Of a DNA stretch of 64,000 nt, positions 59,531-64,000 are shown in pieces; the first letter of the stretch is position 1, and every line of letters starts with the position of its first letter. A program made the position numbers and the translations under genes. The notes beneath the pieces are model-generated. The model saw only the letters and a list, made by a program, of their open reading frames with translations. It made no database searches and was not told the origin of the DNA. This DNA comes from Phycisphaerae bacterium. GTDB lineage: Bacteria; Planctomycetota; Phycisphaerae; Phycisphaerales; UBA1924. The stretch is from NCBI GenBank assembly GCA_030432255.1, contig JAUIHS010000007.1, positions 62,001-126,000 of the forward strand. Direction: 5' to 3'.

Positions 59531-60256
59531 TCAATCAGTTCCGGTCAACTCATCTGCCAACCATGCCTCGCCGCACTCGGGGCAGAGTGTGGCATCAACG
59601 CCGCTGATGTCGTAACGGCAGACCGGACACTCACCGCGCGCCAGGCGCCGATCGCGCCGTCGAGCCCATCGGGCGTTGAGGACCCGCACCAGTGACACAG
59701 GCCACAGCAGCAGCGCTGTGAGCCAAGCGATCTCAAAGAGCAGCAGTGGAACGCTGATGTTCCAGCGGGTCACCCGGTTGCGAATGCGGAGTTCCTTGAT
59801 GACTCCGGGGGGATCGCCACGGTGCGAGTACTGATCCAGTGCCAAGGCTCGCGCCTCGTTGGTGCGATCGTGTGGCCAGTCGCTGCTCGGGAAGACACCG
59901 AGACTCCACCACCGCTTCCTCAAGAAATTGCACACAAGTCCTTTGGAATCGCTATAAGAGCCAGCAGCTATAGAGATGTGCGGGCGATCAGGGACACTCG
60001 TTCCATCGTCCAGTTTCAGATGATCGCCGGTCTTGCTGATCCAGTACACGGCACCTGGGTGGGACACTCGCTGGCTCTTGCCCTCCAAGCTCCCGTACCA
60101 TTTGTACCATTTCTGGACGACGCTGCCCTCGCCAGGCAGAGCCGGCGCGCGAGAACACGTCCAGATGACCCCGCCCACCAGAAACACCGACACCCCCAGC
60201 AAGACGATGCGCATCGCCAGCAGGCGCTTGAGCCGTCCCGGGCGCTTCCGGTTCAT
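59531..60256 (-). CDS. Membrane protein with C-terminal zinc ribbon
   Basis: The 241-aa protein has an N-terminal helix (VLLGVSVFLVGGVIWTCS), an extracytoplasmic domain of about 125 residues, a second helix (ISVPLLLFEIAWLTALLLW) and a zinc ribbon CPVCRYDISGVDATLCPECG. The layout matches the gene just downstream. The region 59531 to 59464 between the two is 66 bp, so they are probably co-transcribed. Function unknown. The extracytoplasmic part has no motif I recognise. Confidence 0.68.
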   Translation of the reverse strand: MNRKRPGRLKRLLAMRIVLLGVSVFLVGGVIWTCSRAPALPGEGSVVQKWYKWYGSLEGKSQRVSHPGAVYWISKTGDHLKLDDGTSVPDRPHISIAAGSYSDSKGLVCNFLRKRWWSLGVFPSSDWPHDRTNEARALALDQYSHRGDPPGVIKELRIRNRVTRWNISVPLLLFEIAWLTALLLWPVSLVRVLNARWARRRDRRLARGECPVCRYDISGVDATLCPECGEAWLADELTGTD

Positions 60257-60278
60257 GCCAACAGACTACATCACAACA

Positions 60279-60322
60279 CGGAGCGGCAGCGCCTCAATCA
60301 TGCTGCCGAAGGCAGGCCGCTC
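60279..60322. repeat. Inverted repeat between amylase and zinc-ribbon gene
   Basis: GGAGCGGC (60279-60286) and GCCGCTCC (60315-60322) form a perfect 8-bp stem around 28 bases, which hold a further CTGCC/GGCAG hairpin in the minus direction. It lies just past the amylase stop codon. It has no T-tract, so it may protect the 3' end or act as a factor-assisted terminator. Confidence 0.4.
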
Positions 60323-60345
60323 CACTTCCCAGTCTCCCGAGAGAC

Positions 60346-63072
60346 CTACCGCGTGCTCACATCAAGCGGTTCGCCCGCCCGCACGACGTCCAGCAGCAAT
60401 TGACGGTCATCCTCGTCGATGTCGTCGTCGCCATCCATGTCAGCCTCGCACAGGAACTCCGTGAGCTCGGTGAAGGCGTGCACATCCTCGGCATCCAGTA
60501 TCCCGTCCAGGTTCACGTCGCCGAGGTTCGCGGCACCCACGGCAAATTCAATCCGTGTCTCGGAGCGGTTGACCTCCGTCGCGCCCGGCTCTTCCAGGGC
60601 CACGACCGTGATCGAGTGCGTGCCCGTCGACAGGCCGGAGACCGGCCACAGGAACTCGCGCCGGCCGAACTCGAACGCCTTGTTCGCGGACGTCAGCGGC
60701 GGGAGCGGCGAGCCCATGGGGAGGTCAACGAAGACGTGAACCGTCGTCGCCGTGCCATCTTCGTTCCGGAGCCGAAGCGTGGCCGAGCCTTCGCCGCACT
60801 CGAACGTCGGCGGGATCAGTTCCATGTCAGGGCCGTTCCGGTCGACGTAGATCACCTTGCGGAAGTCGCGGTACAGCGTGTCGCCGGCGTCCCGATGACG
60901 GAAGGCAAGCACGCTGATGTAGTTGAATCCCTCGGGAAGCATCGTCGCGTCAATGTTCTGCCGGTACATGCCCGTTGAGTTCGCAGTGCCGTACAGGGGT
61001 TGGTTGACGTCGCTGAAGCCCTCGAAGCCGATGAACTCGCCGGTGGTCACGTCCCACGATCCCGAGTTGTTGAAGTCCATGTAGCCCTGGTTGATGCGGA
61101 AGATCGCGGTGTCATCCCAGTTCGGATCGGACGGATCCGTCTTGGTGGTCACCAGTTCCAGGTCAAAATCATCCGTCGTCACCACCTCCACCGGCGTCAG
61201 ACGACGACGGAATGTGGGCACGGACGTCGTGTCCGGTGCGATCGTCTCCGAGACACCCGACACCGTCAGCGTGCCGGAAGGCACCGCCGGCCCGTAGACC
61301 ACGTAGCCGTGGTAGTGCGTGCCAGCCGAACTCTGGTTTCGTGGCACGCGAATCTGCACCTCACCGAACGCCCCCACTGTCACCATGTCATAGATGTCGT
61401 CAAAGGGGTCGATGGTGCCATCGGTCGCATTGCCGGTCAGCTCATGCAGACGTGTGCCCTGCGGAAAGCTTGTGAAGACGGTCCGTGTGTCGAACCCGCT
61501 GTCGCCACGATCATTCACAGCCACCAGCAGATTCGCACGATAGTTCCCGCCCCCGAGGTTCGCGCGGCGTTGGAAGATGAGGGTATCGCCGGATGATTCG
61601 AGGACATCGAATTCGCCGCGGGCGTACTCGTTGCGCAGTGTCACCAGCGTGGTGAGATCATCATCGGGCGTGACCTGATCAAGTCCGAGACCCAGCGCGG
61701 AGGGGTTGCCTTCATCGGGCCAGAAGCCGCGGAAGGCGAATCGAGTGTGCATTTCGCGGGCGTTGTGATAGACGATGGCGGGTCCGGAGCGGAGCAGGAT
61801 GTACGCCCATGCATAGAGCGCTTCCTTGTCTGCGGTCGGCAGTGCCGGCTGGCCGGAGTGTCCATCCACTGTGCCATTGTCATGGGAGTAGATGTGATTC
61901 ATGCCCATGCTGCCGTCGTTGAAGCCGTTGTCGGCATTGTCGATTGAGGCATTGAGCGGGTTGTTCCAGTGCCCGAAGCCCCCGGCATTGATGAGGTCAC
62001 GCAGGCTGCCTGACCCGTTGAGGTCCAGTGCATCGCGATTCCCGAATCCATCCTTCCGCGTGTACGTCAGCGTGAAGCCATTGTCTGCCACCGACTCCAC
62101 GAAGGAGAAGGGCGTCACCGTGCTGCCATCGGGCAACACGCGCCGGTCGAAGACAGCGGCATCCCAGAACTCGTTCCAGAACCATTGCGGGATGTGCTTC
62201 GCCGCATCAAGTCGGAAGCCGTCGACCTTGTAGACGTCCACCATCATCTGGGTCCACCGCATGAGCAGGCCCGTGGTGTTTTCCGCCACCGGATCGCCCT
62301 CGAGCGGCTCGGCGGTGTTGAAGGGATACATGGTGAAGTTGCGCGAGCCGCTGGGGTTGAAGAACATCTTCGGAGTCAGGTCCTGGTCCTGATAGAACTT
62401 CGCGTTGCTTGCCGCGGGATTGTTGCGCAATGACCCTGCGGGCAGGTTCTGCGGGTCCCCGGGATCCACGGGATGTCGGATGAACTGGTTGTTCGACTCC
62501 TGCGCGATGTCGATGAGGGACACGAGGTCGCCGTTGAACAGGTCGTAGTTGCCACCACCCGGGTTTTCCGACTGTGTGGAGCCGTCATGGAAGTCGCCCC
62601 AGTCATCACCTGAGCCGTGCGGTCCGGGCGGGTTCATCCAGAATCCGGGGTATCCACCCTCGGCGATGAAGCCGGAATCGCCGTTGCGCGACGAGTTGTG
62701 GTTCATGATGATGTCGAGGTAGTACAGCACGTTGGCGCGGTGGTATGCATCGATGGAGGCACGGAATTCTGATTCGTCGCCGTAGATGGTCTGCGACGAA
62801 TGCGACCCGAAATCGAATCGGTCGAAGACGTCATACCCCGGAGAAGACGGGTCCGAAGCGCGCGAGGTCGGCGGATGCCAGATGCTTCCGTAACCGGCCA
62901 TGAAGATGTCCGGCATGCGCCGTTCCTGGTTGCGGTAGTTCAACTCGAAGAGCTGAATCATCGCCGGGTTTGCCTGGGCCGCCGCGACTTGAACGGGTCC
63001 AGCGACGGCGAGACCGGCCAGCAGGGCCAGTGAAACGTTCAACCTGCGAGGGCAGCAACAGCGGGCGATCAT
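60346..63072 (-). CDS. Secreted GH13 alpha-amylase-family enzyme with dockerin-like tail
   Basis: The 908-aa exported glycoside hydrolase of family 13 should cleave alpha-glucans such as starch or glycogen. The signal peptide covers about 1-32 (VSLALLAGLAVAGPVQVAAA). The four GH13 regions are visible: LDIIMNHN (about 120), VDGFRLDAAKH with nucleophile Asp (about 286), FVES with the acid/base Glu (about 324) and YSHDNG (about 395). Beta-sandwich domains follow, then a dockerin-like pair from about 845 (LGDVNLDGILDAEDVHAF, DMDGDDDIDEDD). The length is large for the family because of the C-terminal modules. A LacI-type operator candidate lies upstream. Confidence 0.92.
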   Translation of the reverse strand: MIARCCCPRRLNVSLALLAGLAVAGPVQVAAAQANPAMIQLFELNYRNQERRMPDIFMAGYGSIWHPPTSRASDPSSPGYDVFDRFDFGSHSSQTIYGDESEFRASIDAYHRANVLYYLDIIMNHNSSRNGDSGFIAEGGYPGFWMNPPGPHGSGDDWGDFHDGSTQSENPGGGNYDLFNGDLVSLIDIAQESNNQFIRHPVDPGDPQNLPAGSLRNNPAASNAKFYQDQDLTPKMFFNPSGSRNFTMYPFNTAEPLEGDPVAENTTGLLMRWTQMMVDVYKVDGFRLDAAKHIPQWFWNEFWDAAVFDRRVLPDGSTVTPFSFVESVADNGFTLTYTRKDGFGNRDALDLNGSGSLRDLINAGGFGHWNNPLNASIDNADNGFNDGSMGMNHIYSHDNGTVDGHSGQPALPTADKEALYAWAYILLRSGPAIVYHNAREMHTRFAFRGFWPDEGNPSALGLGLDQVTPDDDLTTLVTLRNEYARGEFDVLESSGDTLIFQRRANLGGGNYRANLLVAVNDRGDSGFDTRTVFTSFPQGTRLHELTGNATDGTIDPFDDIYDMVTVGAFGEVQIRVPRNQSSAGTHYHGYVVYGPAVPSGTLTVSGVSETIAPDTTSVPTFRRRLTPVEVVTTDDFDLELVTTKTDPSDPNWDDTAIFRINQGYMDFNNSGSWDVTTGEFIGFEGFSDVNQPLYGTANSTGMYRQNIDATMLPEGFNYISVLAFRHRDAGDTLYRDFRKVIYVDRNGPDMELIPPTFECGEGSATLRLRNEDGTATTVHVFVDLPMGSPLPPLTSANKAFEFGRREFLWPVSGLSTGTHSITVVALEEPGATEVNRSETRIEFAVGAANLGDVNLDGILDAEDVHAFTELTEFLCEADMDGDDDIDEDDRQLLLDVVRAGEPLDVSTR

Positions 63073-63145
63073 CGGCGGATTACCTTTCTGACGGCGGTAA
63101 AGGCGAGCGACTCTCTCTCACTCGGTGCGGTCTCGGACACACTGC

Positions 63146-63183
63146 ATCATTGCACAGTCGGAATCCGCAGTAAACCGTTTTAC
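63146..63183 (-). promoter_or_regulatory. Candidate amylase promoter with overlapping LacI-type operator
   Basis: On the minus strand TTTACT (63174-63169) and AATGAT (63151-63146) are 17 bp apart, giving a leader of about 67 nt to the amylase ATG. The -35 overlaps a near-palindrome GTAAACCGTTTTAC (63170-63183) with central CG and six of seven pairs matching. That is the form of LacI/GalR-family operators. Its position would fit repression of an amylase. Confidence 0.4.
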
Positions 63184-63250
63184 CCCCGGAACAGGCACAC
63201 TTCGCGCCGCCTCCCAGACCGCGGCCGAGCATGTTCGTGTTATGAGTGGG

Positions 63251-64000
63251 TCAGCAGGCGTCGGTCCACGCATCGAGGACCTCGTTCAGGTCGCCGATGT
63301 CCACCGTCCCGTTCCCATCAATGTCACCCGTGCCATGGGGCTGGCCCCAGAATTTCAGCAGCACGTTCAGGTCGCCGAAGTCAACTTCCCCGCTCAGATC
63401 AACATCGCCCACGCAGCACGGCTCAACCGTCAGCGGCACCAGGTCGTACTGCCCATTCGGATTCAGTTCCGGCGTCTCGCGAACACTGTTCATCAGCAAC
63501 TTCAAATCGTTCAGGACCGTGCAGTATGCCGACTCACCCGACAGATCCGTTGACTCCGTCGGGTCCCTACCAAGGTGGTACAACTCCACCACGTCCACCG
63601 GCGTGTTCCCCCGACGACGCAACGCCTTGAAGTCGCCCTTGCGCACGGCCTGGCTGTATCGCCGCGGCCCGTTGAACGTCTCCCAGTACATGAACTCACG
63701 ATCCGGTGCAGTGTCGGATTCCAGCAACGACCGAAGTGACAGTCCGTTGCCATCCACCGGCGCCGCGGCGCTCGCGTAGTCCGAGATCGTCGCGGCGAGA
63801 TCCCACGTTGCCGCGGGTGTATGAATCGTCCGGTTCCCGGCAAAGTACCCGGGACCCCAGAAGATCCCTGGAACGCGTACGCCACCCTCCGTGAGTTGCC
63901 ACTTCATGTCCCGCAATCCCCCGCTGCTGTTGAAGAAGACCGGACTCACGATTCCGCCCGCATCGTGGGGGCCATTGTCACTCGTGAAGATGATGATGGT
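63251..64000 (-). CDS. Sulfatase C-terminal part with dockerin-like tail, 5' end cut by window
   Basis: The last 249 codons of a type I sulfatase are present. The family hydrolyses sulfate esters using formylglycine, whose Cys/Ser site would lie before the cut. Visible marks are TIIIFTSDNGPHD at the cut end, then GGLRDMKWQLTEGGVRVPGI and YHLGRDPTESTDLS, the usual C-terminal sulfatase segments. A dockerin-like pair follows: CCVGDVDLSGEVDFGDLN and DIDGNGTVDIGDLNEVLDAW, ending D-A-C. Exported sulfatases of this kind act on sulfated glycans. The gene lies 178 bp past the amylase start on the same strand. Confidence 0.88.
   Translation of the reverse strand, partial: TIIIFTSDNGPHDAGGIVSPVFFNSSGGLRDMKWQLTEGGVRVPGIFWGPGYFAGNRTIHTPAATWDLAATISDYASAAAPVDGNGLSLRSLLESDTAPDREFMYWETFNGPRRYSQAVRKGDFKALRRRGNTPVDVVELYHLGRDPTESTDLSGESAYCTVLNDLKLLMNSVRETPELNPNGQYDLVPLTVEPCCVGDVDLSGEVDFGDLNVLLKFWGQPHGTGDIDGNGTVDIGDLNEVLDAWTDAC

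Noticed and set aside
1..64000. CRISPR arrays, insertion sequences, tRNA or rRNA genes
   Set aside because: No spaced direct repeats, terminal inverted repeats with a transposase, cloverleaf or rRNA segments were seen by eye. A covariance-model search would be needed to exclude small RNAs.

Overview
The window looks like a chromosomal segment of a Planctomycetota bacterium, most probably class Phycisphaerae. The reasons are the high GC content and dense gene packing, secreted proteins ending in paired dockerin-like repeats (GD.D.D..VDFDDLN...NWG), a PEP-CTERM-like sorting tail of the PTP type, membrane proteins with a C-terminal CGYDLRG...CPECG zinc ribbon, a fused SecD-SecF, a Minf_1886-family protein, and many TPR-sulfotransferases. 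The assignment comes from recalled family distributions, not from a search. I saw no rRNA, tRNA, CRISPR array, insertion sequence or clear pseudogene. Genes at both window edges are cut.

1-7.2 kb: a minus-strand metabolic set (truncated class III aminotransferase, M20 peptidase, DUF442-like phosphatase lipoprotein), a PTP-CTERM surface protein with a clear terminator, a DUF1573 exported protein, and a plus-strand Cys-rich secreted protein with a dockerin-like tail. 7.3-12.1 kb: three tandem, translationally coupled TPR-sulfotransferases. 12.1-16.4 kb (minus): pgsA, pgpA, an ECF sigma factor, a CapD-like sugar-nucleotide dehydratase, a small coiled-coil protein and dut. 16.5-23.5 kb (plus): nuoJKLMN, the membrane arm of complex I, with an enlarged NuoJ and a His-rich NuoL. 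23.6-32.9 kb: a dockerin-tailed protein, a GNAT acetyltransferase, ffh, a small membrane protein, an AI-2E/PerM transporter, a Minf_1886 protein, a 3-methyladenine DNA glycosylase coupled to an amidohydrolase, and an OmpA-like lipoprotein followed by mlaE.

32.9-42.4 kb (minus): an eight-gene block, NUDIX - M50 protease - rhomboid - tgt - yajC - secDF - thiS - thiG, with four stop/start overlaps. It lies between mlaE and mlaF-mlaD, which are both on the plus strand. 42.4-51.5 kb: mlaF, mlaD, xseA, an M29 aminopeptidase, an OmpH/Skp-like protein, a hypothetical-GT4-lipB operon and prmC. 51.5-55.9 kb: three more TPR-sulfotransferases, the first overlapping prmC. 55.9-64 kb: a TPR/purple-acid-phosphatase/dockerin protein, an SRPBCC protein, two zinc-ribbon membrane proteins, a GH13 amylase with a candidate LacI-type operator upstream, and a truncated dockerin-tailed sulfatase.

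Most of the window is housekeeping: respiration, protein export, outer-membrane lipid transport, phospholipid synthesis, and repair and modification enzymes. The distinctive part is the surface and secretion theme. Six sulfotransferases carry residues resembling those of tyrosylprotein sulfotransferases. Five secreted proteins have dockerin-like tails, four of them bracketed by cysteines. Two membrane proteases in one operon share a C-terminal motif.
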